Shown: positions 7,610 through 15,862 of the stretch, in pieces | Layout: every line of letters starts with the position of its first letter | Position numbering within the stretch: the stretch's first letter is position 1 | Source of the DNA: DASVEG01 sp035540495 | GTDB lineage: Bacteria; Actinomycetota; Acidimicrobiia; Acidimicrobiales; CADCTF01 | Length of the DNA: 64,000 nucleotides | Assembly (NCBI GenBank): GCA_035540495.1 | Contig: DATLGL010000028.1 | Coordinates: forward strand, 3,503 to 67,502 | Direction of reading: 5' to 3' | The notes under the pieces: model-generated | Database searches by the model: none | What the model saw: the letters and a program-made list of their open reading frames with translations, nothing else | What the model was told of the DNA's origin: nothing | Made by a program: the position numbers and the translations under genes

Positions 7610-10303
7610 ATGGCGAAGCTGATGCTCCTCGACGGGAACTCCCTCACCTACCGGGCGTTCTTCGCCCTCCCGACCGACATGGCCACGGCGAGCGGGCAGG
7701 TCACGAACGCCGTCTACGGCTTCACGTCGATGGTGATCTACCTGCTGCGCGAGCACCGGCCCGACGGGTTGGCGGTGGCGTTCGACCGTCCGGAGCCCAC
7801 GTTCCGCCACGAGATGGTGAAGGAGTACAAGGCGGGCAGGCAGGAGGCTCCCGACATCCTCCGCCAGCAGATGGGCCTCGTCCGCCAGGTGTGCGACACC
7901 TTGCGCTTCCCGGTCCTGGAGATCTCCGGGTACGAGGCCGACGACGTCATCGCGACGCTCGCGACGCAGGCGAGGGACCGAGGCGACGACGTCCTGATCG
8001 TCACGGGCGACCGCGACGCCTACCAGCTCGTCGAAGATCCCCACATCCGGGTCATCTACAACAAGCGTGGCGTCACCGACTACGCCAACTACGACGAGGC
8101 CGGCATCAAGGAACGCACCGGCGTCACCCCCGTCGACTACCCGATGTACGCCGCGCTTCGGGGCGATCCGTCCGACAACCTCCCCGGTGTTCCGGGTGTC
8201 GGCGAGAAGACCGCGGCGAAGCTCATCAACGACTACGGCGACCTCGACGGCATCTTCGCCAACCTCGACAAGCTCACGCCGAAGCTGCGACAGAACCTCG
8301 CCGAGCACGAGGCGCAGGTGCGGGAGAACGCGAAGGCGACGCCGCTCGTCCGTGACGTGCCCATCTCCTGCGACGTCGACGACATGCGGATCGGCGGGTG
8401 GGACGCCGACGAGGTACGCAAGCTCTTCGCCTTCCTCGAGTTCCGCCGGATGTGGGACCTGCTCACCGAGGCGGTCGGCATCGAGACCGCGAACGCCGGC
8501 GGCGCCGCGCCCGCGATCCCCGAGGCCGAGCCGCTCGAGGTCGAGGTGCGCCGGCTGCGGACCGCCGGCGAGGCGGTCGAGGTGCTCGGGGAGTTGTGCA
8601 GCGCGGGACCCGAAGCGTGGGTCGCGGTCGAACCGATGTGGCACGGCGTCCCCGGCCGCAGTGCCATCTCGGGTCTCGCGCTCGCGCTCGAGAGCGACGT
8701 CGCGATCTGGGTCGACGACGACCTGCTGCGCGATGCGGCCGTGGCGAAGCAGATCGAGGCCCTCTTCTGGGTTCGCCTCTTCCACGGTCACAACACCAAG
8801 GAGCTCCTGCGCGGACTGCACGGCTACGGCATCGACGCGAAGAACCTCGGTGTCGACACCGCGCTCGCCGCGTACCTCGTCGACCCGGCCGAGCAGACCT
8901 ACCTGCTCGACGCGGTGGCGCTTCGGTACACCGGGCTCGAGGTGCGATCTCCCGATGCACCGCCCGAGGGGCAGCTCGACCTCACCGGTTCCGCTCCCGA
9001 CATCTCCGAAGACGCCGGCCGGCGCGCGGCGGTCATCGCACGCCTCGCCCCGGTGATGGCGGAGGTGATGGACGCGCGCGGTCTCACCCGCCTCTACGAG
9101 GAGATCGAACGTCCGCTCGTCCGTGCCCTCGTGCGGATGGAGCTCGTCGGCGTGCGGGTCGACAAGGGGTACCTCGAGTCGCTGCAGGCGGAGTTCACCG
9201 AGGAGACAGAGCGCCTCGACGCCGAGATCCAGGAGCTCGCCGGTCACCCGTTCGTCGTCAACTCCACGAAGCAGCTGCGCACGGTGCTCTTCGACGAGCT
9301 CGGCCTCCAGCCGCAGAAGAAGACGAAGACCGGGTTCTCCACCGACGCCGCGTCGCTCGAGAAGCTGCTCGGCCAGCATCCGATCATCGAGAAGCTGCTC
9401 CGCTACCGCGAGGTCGAGAAGCTGCGGTCCACCTACGGCGAGGGCCTGCTCGAGCACGTCGGCTCCGACGGGCGCATCCACGCGACGTTCAACCAGACGG
9501 TGGCCCGCACCGGGCGCCTGTCGTCCGACCAGCCGAACCTCCACAACATCCCGATCCGCACCGAAGAAGGTCGCCGGTTCCGACGGGCGTTCGTGCCGGA
9601 CGATGGCTGGTGGCTGCTGATCGCGGACTACAACCAGATCGAGCTGCGCGTCATCGCGCACCTCGCGGAGGACCCTGGGCTGATCGATGCGTTCACCAGT
9701 GGGCGCGACATCCACACGGCGACGGCGGCCCGCATCTATGGCGTCGAGCCGGAAGACGTGTCGATCGGGCAGCGGTCGAAGGCGAAGATGGTGTCGTACG
9801 GCCTGGCCTACGGCATGGAGGCGTACGGCCTCTCGCAGCGGCTGAACATCGCCGTCGACGAGGCGGCCGAGATCCTCAACGCGTACTTCGAGGCGTTCCC
9901 GAACGTGAAGCAGTACATGGTGCGCACCGTGGCCGAGGCGCGTGATCGGGGCTACACCGAGACGTTGTTCGGGCGCCGGCGTCAGATCCCCGAGCTGTCC
10001 TCGTCGAACTTCCGCATCCGTCAGGCGGGGGAGCGTCAGGCCATGAACGCCGGCATCCAAGGTCTCGCGGCCGACATCTTCAAGCTGGCGATCGTCCGCC
10101 TCGACCAGGCGCTCGAGAACGAGGGCCTGCAGTCGCGCCTCATCCTCCAGGTCCACGACGAGGTGATCCTCGAGGTCCCCGCCGACGAGCGCGACCGCGC
10201 CCAGGAGCTCACGCTGGAGGCGATGCGTGGGGCGGCGTCACTGAACGTGCCGCTCGACGTCAACGTCTCGTGGGGCCACTCCTGGGCCGAGGGCAAGGAG
10301 TAG
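7610..10303 (+). CDS. polA: DNA polymerase I
   Basis: 897 residues with the full three-part layout: 5'-3' nuclease (about 1-300, DGNSLTYRAFF, VTGDRDAYQLV), a 3'-5' exonuclease-like region (about 320-510) and the polymerase. The exonuclease motifs are degenerate: motif I reads VAVEP instead of DxE, so proofreading is probably absent. Polymerase motif A is DYNQIELR (Asp673), motif B is RSKAKMVSYGLAYG, and motif C is VHDE (Asp850). Tyr730 occupies the position of E. coli Phe762, the residue governing ddNTP discrimination. It fills gaps in repair and removes RNA primers. The ATG at 7610 fits the promoter and family length. Confidence 0.97.
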   Translation: MAKLMLLDGNSLTYRAFFALPTDMATASGQVTNAVYGFTSMVIYLLREHRPDGLAVAFDRPEPTFRHEMVKEYKAGRQEAPDILRQQMGLVRQVCDTLRFPVLEISGYEADDVIATLATQARDRGDDVLIVTGDRDAYQLVEDPHIRVIYNKRGVTDYANYDEAGIKERTGVTPVDYPMYAALRGDPSDNLPGVPGVGEKTAAKLINDYGDLDGIFANLDKLTPKLRQNLAEHEAQVRENAKATPLVRDVPISCDVDDMRIGGWDADEVRKLFAFLEFRRMWDLLTEAVGIETANAGGAAPAIPEAEPLEVEVRRLRTAGEAVEVLGELCSAGPEAWVAVEPMWHGVPGRSAISGLALALESDVAIWVDDDLLRDAAVAKQIEALFWVRLFHGHNTKELLRGLHGYGIDAKNLGVDTALAAYLVDPAEQTYLLDAVALRYTGLEVRSPDAPPEGQLDLTGSAPDISEDAGRRAAVIARLAPVMAEVMDARGLTRLYEEIERPLVRALVRMELVGVRVDKGYLESLQAEFTEETERLDAEIQELAGHPFVVNSTKQLRTVLFDELGLQPQKKTKTGFSTDAASLEKLLGQHPIIEKLLRYREVEKLRSTYGEGLLEHVGSDGRIHATFNQTVARTGRLSSDQPNLHNIPIRTEEGRRFRRAFVPDDGWWLLIADYNQIELRVIAHLAEDPGLIDAFTSGRDIHTATAARIYGVEPEDVSIGQRSKAKMVSYGLAYGMEAYGLSQRLNIAVDEAAEILNAYFEAFPNVKQYMVRTVAEARDRGYTETLFGRRRQIPELSSSNFRIRQAGERQAMNAGIQGLAADIFKLAIVRLDQALENEGLQSRLILQVHDEVILEVPADERDRAQELTLEAMRGAASLNVPLDVNVSWGHSWAEGKE

Positions 10304-10324
10304 CAGCGACGATGCCGGCGGCCG

Positions 10325-10540
10325 TCAGAACAGACTGCCGGCGAGGTGCGCCGCCACCCAGGTCGCTGCGGCGAGTGTCGGCATGACGACCGCCGAGCGC
10401 AACGCGAGCCGGCTGCCGTCACGAACGCCGTCGCGCAGGTCGATGATGCGGTCGTCGTCGTCGGCGGCAGCCGGTTCGCGAGTCGAGGGCAGCGTCGCCA
10501 TCCGGCGTGCGAACTCCGTGCGGGTCTCCGTCACGAGCAT
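10325..10540 (-). CDS. small C-terminally membrane-anchored hypothetical protein
   Basis: 71 residues. Residues 1-45 are polar and acidic with a run of four Asp. Residues 46-70 form one hydrophobic helix (SAVVMPTLAAATWVAAHLAG), so it is likely tail-anchored. The ATG at 10540 is preceded by a strong GGAGGGGG Shine-Dalgarno, which makes it a more convincing gene than other short frames here. It converges with polA, 21 bases from its stop. No family was recognised. Confidence 0.6.
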   Translation of the reverse strand: MLVTETRTEFARRMATLPSTREPAAADDDDRIIDLRDGVRDGSRLALRSAVVMPTLAAATWVAAHLAGSLF

Positions 10541-10670
10541 TGGCGTCCCCCTCCAGGTCGATGCCGATGCGTCAGAGACAGGAGTACCCCGCGGACGTCG
10601 GCTTGCGGCGCCGGAGCGGTACCCATTGTTGAAATGGCGAGACTTGCCTAGCCCGTGCCCGGAAGCGACG

Positions 10671-10711
10671 ATTGGTCACGAAGGCCGGCTGAGGCGACCT
10701 TCGTGACCAAT
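10671..10711. repeat. perfect 14-bp inverted repeat spanning the methyltransferase start
   Basis: attggtcacgaagg (10671-10684) is exactly reverse-complementary to ccttcgtgaccaat (10698-10711), with a 13-base spacer. As RNA this would be a 14-pair stem. The loop carries the GAGG ribosome-binding site and the 3' arm carries the GTG start at 10703. As DNA it could be an operator. Confidence 0.8.
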
Positions 10712-11425
10712 GATCCGGGAGGCACCTGGTTCACCGAGGTCGCCGACTTCCTCGGGCCGGCCTACTTGCGGTACTCGTTCACCAAGGGGACCGAGCAGGA
10801 GGTCGGCTTCCTCGTCGACGCGCTCGGTCTGGAGCCGGGCGCTTACCGGATCCTCGACGTCGGGTGCGGGCCGGGCCGCCACGCCCATGCGCTGGCGAGG
10901 CGCGGATTCGAGGTTCACGGCGTCGACATCAGCGAAACGTTCGTCGACCTCGCACGAGCCGACGCGCCGCGCGGCGCCACGTTCGAGGTCGCCGACGCCC
11001 GGCAGCTCACCTTCGACGGCGAGTTCGACGCCGCCATCAGCCTCTGTCAGGGCGGGTTCGGCCTCGTCGGCGACGACGACGGCGACGTGCTCGCCGGCAT
11101 GGCCAGGGCCGTCAATTCCGCAGGGGGGCGAGTGGCCTTCAGTGCCTTCTCCGCCTACTTCATGATCCGGTACCTCGAAGACCACGACACCTTCGATGCC
11201 GATCGGGGCGTGAACACCGAGACCACCGAGCTACGAAACAGCGCCGGCGCGACGCGCAGCGCCCAGTTGCACACGAGTTGCTTCACGCCACGCGAGCTGC
11301 GGCTCCTCTGCAGGCAGGCCGGGCTCGAGCCTCGGCACGTCTGGTCGGTCACCCCCGGCGCCTACGGAAAGGCCCGCCCGACCACCGACTCGCCGGAGTT
11401 CCTCACGGTGGCAGTACGCTTGTAG
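10703..11425 (+). CDS. class I SAM-dependent methyltransferase
   Basis: 240 residues with a Rossmann methyltransferase core. Motif I is ILDVGCGPGRHAHAL (about 53-67), with an acidic loop GVDIS, then ATFEVADARQLTF and the post-core helix. It resembles small-molecule methyltransferases of the Methyltransf_11/25 type; the substrate is unknown. The GTG at 10703 was chosen over the GTG at 10655 because GAGG lies eight bases upstream and the N-terminus then matches family length. Translation may be controlled by the inverted repeat covering this start. Confidence 0.8.
   Translation: MTNDPGGTWFTEVADFLGPAYLRYSFTKGTEQEVGFLVDALGLEPGAYRILDVGCGPGRHAHALARRGFEVHGVDISETFVDLARADAPRGATFEVADARQLTFDGEFDAAISLCQGGFGLVGDDDGDVLAGMARAVNSAGGRVAFSAFSAYFMIRYLEDHDTFDADRGVNTETTELRNSAGATRSAQLHTSCFTPRELRLLCRQAGLEPRHVWSVTPGAYGKARPTTDSPEFLTVAVRL
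11415..11420 (+). promoter_or_regulatory. possible -10 element for rpsA
   Basis: TACGCT inside the last codons of the methyltransferase gene, about 60 bases before the rpsA ATG. It would give a leader of roughly 55 bases. No clear Shine-Dalgarno precedes rpsA. No matching -35 is obvious. Confidence 0.3.
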
Positions 11426-11482
11426 GTCGCGTCTGCGGACAGGCCGCGGATCACGAACCCAACAAGGCGCAGCAACTTCTCC

Positions 11483-12790
11483 ATGACCGACATCACCGAG
11501 CCCATCACCGACGAAGACGACTACGTCTTCAAGACGGTGGTGGAGGACGACCTCGACGTCTCTTTCGAGGATGCCATCGCACAGACGATGGTCGATTTCG
11601 ACGATGGCGACATCGTCAAGGGCACGATCGTCAAGGTCGACAAGGACGAGGTCCTTCTCGACATCGGCTACAAGTCCGAAGGCGTCATCCCCGCCCGCGA
11701 GCTGTCGATCCGCAACGACATCGACCCCTCCGAGGTCGTCAGCCTCGGTGACGAGGTCGAGGCCCTGGTCCTCCAGAAGGAAGACAAGGAAGGCCGTCTC
11801 GTCCTCTCGAAGAAGCGCGCGCAGTACGAGCGCGCGTGGGGGACGATCGAGAAGATCAAGGAGAACGAGGGCGTCGTCGAAGGGCCCGTGATCGAGGTCG
11901 TCAAGGGTGGTCTCATCCTCGACATCGGCCTCCGCGGCTTCCTTCCCGCGAGCCTCGTGGAGCTGCGCCGCGTCCGCGACCTCCAGCCCTACGTGGGCAA
12001 GGTCCTCCAGGCGAAGATCATCGAGCTCGACAAGAACCGGAACAACGTCGTCCTCTCCCGCCGTGCCTGGCTCGAGGAGACGCAGAAGGAACAGCGCGAC
12101 GAGTTCCTCACCAACCTCAAGGTCGGCGAGACCCGCCGCGGCGTCGTGTCGAGCATCGTCAACTTCGGTGCCTTCGTCGACATCGGCGGCATGGACGGAC
12201 TCATCCACGTCTCCGAGCTGTCGTGGAAGCACGTCGACCACCCGTCGTCCGTCGTCACGGTCGGCGACGAGGTCGAGGTCAAGGTCATCGACGTCGACAT
12301 GGATCGCGAGCGCATCGCCCTGTCGCTCAAGGCGACCCAGCAGGATCCGTGGAACGAGTTCGCCTCCACCCACCGGGTCGGCGAGCTGGTCTACGGCCGG
12401 GTCACGAAGCTCGTGCCGTTCGGAGCGTTCGTCCAGGTGGGCGAGGGCATCGAGGGTCTGGTGCACATCTCGGAGATGGCCGCTCACCACGTCGAGGCCC
12501 CCGATCAGGTCGTCACCCCCGGCGAGGAGCTGTGGGTGAAGATCATCGACCTCGACCTGCAGCGCCGCCGCATCAGCCTGTCGATCAAGCAGGCCGCGGA
12601 AGGTGGCGAGGTCGCGGCCGAGTACCGCGAGCACTTCGGCGAGCACGCCTTCGACGAGAGCGGCAACTACGTCGGCAGCATCGACTACACCGCCTTCGAG
12701 CCGGAGACGGAGTCGCAGGCCGCGTGGGCCGATCTCGCCGAGGAGTACGCGCACGGCGAAGAGGGTGCGGAGGCCGCGCCCGAGGCTTGA
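11483..12790 (+). CDS. rpsA: 30S ribosomal protein S1
   Basis: 435 residues with four S1 RNA-binding domains (about 40-105, 124-190, 207-280 and 295-365). Each has the GxIVxxVxxxGAFVD pattern, best seen in GVVSSIVNFGAFVDIGG and GRVTKLVPFGAFVQVGE. An acidic C-terminal tail (about 380-435) follows. Four domains is the usual actinobacterial form, versus six in E. coli. It helps mRNA bind the ribosome, though leaderless mRNAs generally do not need S1. The ATG has no strong Shine-Dalgarno. Confidence 0.96.
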   Translation: MTDITEPITDEDDYVFKTVVEDDLDVSFEDAIAQTMVDFDDGDIVKGTIVKVDKDEVLLDIGYKSEGVIPARELSIRNDIDPSEVVSLGDEVEALVLQKEDKEGRLVLSKKRAQYERAWGTIEKIKENEGVVEGPVIEVVKGGLILDIGLRGFLPASLVELRRVRDLQPYVGKVLQAKIIELDKNRNNVVLSRRAWLEETQKEQRDEFLTNLKVGETRRGVVSSIVNFGAFVDIGGMDGLIHVSELSWKHVDHPSSVVTVGDEVEVKVIDVDMDRERIALSLKATQQDPWNEFASTHRVGELVYGRVTKLVPFGAFVQVGEGIEGLVHISEMAAHHVEAPDQVVTPGEELWVKIIDLDLQRRRISLSIKQAAEGGEVAAEYREHFGEHAFDESGNYVGSIDYTAFEPETESQAAWADLAEEYAHGEEGAEAAPEA

Positions 12791-12811
12791 CCCGGCGACC
12801 GCCGACGGCGG

Positions 12812-14446
12812 TCAGCGCAGAAGCTTCACCTGACGGGCCACCCTTCCGGTGGCCCGTCCCGCGCTCGGGCTCACCACGATGGGCTCTGTGCCCGCGGTCT
12901 CGATGCGCCGGGCGACGATCTGGCTGTTGAAGACGCCGAGACCTGCCGTGGTGCCTTCGAGGACCACGGCTGCGTTCGGCGCCGCGACCGTCCCCTCGAC
13001 CTGGAACACCTGCTGCTCACCGATGCGCACGTCGCCCGAGCCGTCGGTCCACAGGAGCAGGTCCTCGAACGGTCCGCTCGCCGGGGCAGACACGCGCAAC
13101 TGGCTCGAACCCGGCGCCGCCGGCGCGACCGCGCTGAAGCCGCCGGTGTGGAGGAACGTGCGGGTGAGGGCGAGGGTGGCCTGCGGCTCCTTCACCACCG
13201 AGCCGCGAACGAAGACGGTGACGGCGGAATGGCCGGCGCCGATGACACCGCCACAGGCGGAGTCGTTCACGGCCGCGCAGCCGGAGTCGGTGATGACGAC
13301 GTTGCCCCTGACGACCGCCCGTTGGCCGGTGAAGGTCACTCGCCCTTCGATCCGCAGCTCGTCGCAGTCGACGTAGACGTCGCCGGTGACGGTGAGCGTC
13401 TCGCCGGGCGAAACGGTGCATCCGACCGCTCCGGGCGTCACGACGGGAAGCCCGACCGGGGCGGCCGGACCTCCTTCCCGGGCCCGCAGTGCGTCGAGCG
13501 CGCCGGCGGGTTGTCCGCACGGTGCGCCGCAGTTGTAGCGGACGTCGAGGAACCCGCGTCCGAGGCGAGCCGGCGCGGGTGTGGGCGCGGGGGCGACGAC
13601 ACCGTTCGCCGTGCGCGCGAACGACGGTCCCGCGAGCGCATGGGCCTCGATGCGGCCGGCCGTCACCGCGCCGGGGACCGCGGCGTCGATCGCGAAGCCC
13701 GTGGCGCAAGCCGAGAGGTCGGTGTCGACGACGATCGAGTCGGGCTCGTTCGCTGCCAGCGGAACGACCGACAGCGGCGCGGCGGTCGCTCGGATCCCGT
13801 CGCAGCCCGCCGGCTCGAGGGCGACGATCGCCGGTACGTCGGGCCCGGTCTGGAAGATCCGCCGCGCCACGGAGTGGACGTCGGTGCGACTGCTCTCGGT
13901 GCCGACGAACGCGCCGAACAGGAAGGTTCGATCGCGTTCGACTCGAACGGCCATGCGCTGGCACGGGAGACCGTCGCGGCCGGGGTCGATCGGCTGGTCG
14001 CGGTCCCCGCCGATCAGTTCGCTCCGCATGAGGGGGTCGCCGTCGGGCACCGGATGGGTGATCGACACCGTCAGCGGCCCGTACGTGCCCGTGGCCGTGA
14101 CCGGCGTCGTGGGGTCGCACACCCCAGCAGAGAAGATCGCCGCGCAGTCGGGCGGCGAGACGGCGCCTTCGGCATCGTCGCGGTTCAGCACGACGTAGTC
14201 CCATGCGGCCTGGCAGGCGGGTGCGGCCGATGGTGGATCGATCGGATCGAGCACGGACGCCGCTGCGGTCACCGCGAGGTCAGTGGCAGCGCGATCGGCC
14301 CGGCGTCCGTGTCGAAGAGCGGCGATGTCGAGCACGAGCGCGACGGCTGCGAAGATCCCCACGGCGAGGAGGGCGTAGACGACGAGGTACGCACCGGCGT
14401 CGTCCCGCACGACGCGGGGTCGGATCTGCGAGGTCCGGCTGATCAC
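12812..14446 (-). CDS. TadG-like Flp pilus assembly protein
   Basis: 544 residues. The N-terminus has a class III prepilin-like segment: DDAG then AYLVVYALLAVGIF and a hydrophobic helix (about 18-42). A large exported domain rich in Cys, Pro and beta-type repeats follows. The Glu normally at +5 after the cleavage glycine is Val here. TadG proteins are minor pseudopilins or pilus anchors. It begins four bases after the TadE-like gene stop, so the two form one operon, divergent from cpaB. The start is a GTG. No homolog of the long outer domain was recognised. Confidence 0.75.
   Translation of the reverse strand: MISRTSQIRPRVVRDDAGAYLVVYALLAVGIFAAVALVLDIAALRHGRRADRAATDLAVTAAASVLDPIDPPSAAPACQAAWDYVVLNRDDAEGAVSPPDCAAIFSAGVCDPTTPVTATGTYGPLTVSITHPVPDGDPLMRSELIGGDRDQPIDPGRDGLPCQRMAVRVERDRTFLFGAFVGTESSRTDVHSVARRIFQTGPDVPAIVALEPAGCDGIRATAAPLSVVPLAANEPDSIVVDTDLSACATGFAIDAAVPGAVTAGRIEAHALAGPSFARTANGVVAPAPTPAPARLGRGFLDVRYNCGAPCGQPAGALDALRAREGGPAAPVGLPVVTPGAVGCTVSPGETLTVTGDVYVDCDELRIEGRVTFTGQRAVVRGNVVITDSGCAAVNDSACGGVIGAGHSAVTVFVRGSVVKEPQATLALTRTFLHTGGFSAVAPAAPGSSQLRVSAPASGPFEDLLLWTDGSGDVRIGEQQVFQVEGTVAAPNAAVVLEGTTAGLGVFNSQIVARRIETAGTEPIVVSPSAGRATGRVARQVKLLR
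12832..12858. terminator. stem-loop downstream of rpsA
   Basis: A perfect 11-bp stem gacgggccacc/ggtggcccgtc with a five-base loop begins 41 bases after the rpsA stop. It lies inside the last codons of the convergent TadG-like gene. A smaller hairpin (gaccgcc/ggcggtc, 12797-12813) lies between. There is no T run, as is common for actinobacterial terminators. It may serve both convergent genes. Confidence 0.55.
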
Positions 14447-14450
14447 GTCG

Positions 14451-14978
14451 TCAGCCTGCTTCGAAGCGGGCGACCGCTTCCGACGACAGGTTCAGGTCGT
14501 CCGACCACACGAGCAGTTCGAACCGCGACGTGCGACGACCGATCACTTGCACTCGAGATTCGCCCGATCGGCCGTCGCTGAAGCAGTCGCCGTTGGTGAA
14601 CACGGGCGACGCCGTGCCGACGCGCTCCATCCGGCGCGCGGTGCCGCTTCCGGGGACGTAGGCGATGCAGATGCGTGATCCCGACTCGCCAGGATCGAGC
14701 TCGCCGTCGGCCGTGGCGACGACCACCGAGCCGACCCGCTGGAGCCATGCGTCGAGGGTCGCCTCGGTCGAGAGCGGGAGCGTGGCGCCGTACCGGGCGC
14801 TCTCCCGGACCGCGTCGGTGATGGCCAACCGGCGGGTGTACGCGAGACCGCCGGTGAACAGGCCGAGAACGACCATGAAGAAGACCGGCAGGACCAGCGC
14901 GAACTCGACCAGCGACGCGCCGGACTCACCGCGCCCTCGCGCGGCGAAACGGCCCCGCGCGCGTCCGGCTCCAGCCAT
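14451..14978 (-). CDS. TadE-like pseudopilin
   Basis: 175 residues with an N-terminal basic segment, then the processing motif RGESG followed by ASLVEFALVLPVFF with Glu at +5. A membrane helix runs to about residue 45, and a small outer domain with two Cys follows. TadE proteins are pseudopilins needed for Flp pilus assembly and are cleaved by the TadV peptidase. The ATG at 14978 is supported by GATACT at 14986-14991, seven bases upstream; a GTG at 15023 is an alternative. Confidence 0.85.
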   Translation of the reverse strand: MAGAGRARGRFAARGRGESGASLVEFALVLPVFFMVVLGLFTGGLAYTRRLAITDAVRESARYGATLPLSTEATLDAWLQRVGSVVVATADGELDPGESGSRICIAYVPGSGTARRMERVGTASPVFTNGDCFSDGRSGESRVQVIGRRTSRFELLVWSDDLNLSSEAVARFEAG

Positions 14979-14985
14979 GTTGTGA

Positions 14986-14991
14986 AGTATC
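14986..14991 (-). promoter_or_regulatory. -10-like element for the tadE-tadG operon
   Basis: GATACT on the minus strand, seven bases before the ATG at 14978. It departs from TAnnnT at the first base. It lies in the 158-base divergent gap with cpaB, where nothing else was recognised apart from the cpaB ribosome-binding site. Confidence 0.35.
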
Positions 14992-15136
14992 GGCCTTCTC
15001 ACCACTTGCTGAAGTTTTCTCACGAAGATGCTTGCCTTCGGCCCGATTCGTGCCGATGCTTTTCGCGAACTGGAGGAGCTGAACGATCGCGCGTCGCTGC
15101 CGGCGCGGTCGGGATGCGTGGAGGAAGGCGCGATCG

Positions 15137-15862
15137 TTGGGCTCTCGACGAGGTGTCATGGTGCTTGCGGCGGTGGTGCTCGCCGCGGTTGCCGCCGTGG
15201 CGACGTTCGCCTACGTGCGGGGCATCGAGTCGCGCGCCTACGGCGACACGCAGCTCGTCGAGGTCTTCGTCGTGACCGCCGAGATCCCGAAGGGAACGCC
15301 GGGCGAGGCGGCCGCCGCCGGTGCGGTCAAGGCCGACCGCATCCCTGCGAAGTTCCGCCCGGGGAACGCGCTCACCAGCCTCGATGCCATCCTCGGCAAG
15401 GTCGCGCTGTCGTCGCTGTCGCCGAACACCGTGCTCGTCGAGGGCCAGTTCGTCGATCCCCGGACCGCGCAGGTGACCTTCAGCCAGCGCATCCCGGCCG
15501 GAAACGTCGCCATCACCGTCTCGGTCGACCAGGTGCGGGGTGTCGCCGGCCTCTTGGTGCCGGGCGACAAGGTGAACATCCTCGTCGCCGACGGCGGCTC
15601 CCAGCGGGTGCTCTACCAGAACGTCCCGATCATCGCGATCGGAACGACCGCTGCGCCCCAGCCGGGCGACACCGCGGAGGTGCAGAACCCCGGCAGCGGG
15701 CTGATCACGTTCGCCGTTCCGCCCGAGGCCGCGTCGCGCATCGCGTTCGCGGCATCCCAGGGCGGCGGCCTCTACCTCACACTGGTGCCGCAGGACAACC
15801 AGGCCGTCGACATCCCGCCGATCAACGCCGGCAACCTCTTTCCCGGGAACAGGACGCCGTGA
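15137..15862 (+). CDS. cpaB: Flp pilus assembly protein CpaB/RcpC
   Basis: 241 residues: one N-terminal membrane helix (about 7-28), then an SAF domain (about 42-105, VFVVTAEIPKGT) and the RcpC/CpaB periplasmic-type domain (SVDQVRGVAGLLVPGDKVNI). In monoderm bacteria it probably sits on the outer face of the membrane, guiding pilus assembly. The TTG at 15137 was chosen because GGAGGAAGG (15120-15128) sits eight bases upstream; an ATG at 15158 would shorten the helix. Its stop overlaps the cpaE start (TGATG). Confidence 0.85.
   Translation: MGSRRGVMVLAAVVLAAVAAVATFAYVRGIESRAYGDTQLVEVFVVTAEIPKGTPGEAAAAGAVKADRIPAKFRPGNALTSLDAILGKVALSSLSPNTVLVEGQFVDPRTAQVTFSQRIPAGNVAITVSVDQVRGVAGLLVPGDKVNILVADGGSQRVLYQNVPIIAIGTTAAPQPGDTAEVQNPGSGLITFAVPPEAASRIAFAASQGGGLYLTLVPQDNQAVDIPPINAGNLFPGNRTP

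Noticed and set aside
7553..10156. Minus-strand open frame of 867 codons opposite polA
   Set aside because: It is a by-product of GC-rich codon use on the other strand. The translation is rich in Arg, Asp, Glu and Val with no domain, while polA on the plus strand is unmistakable.
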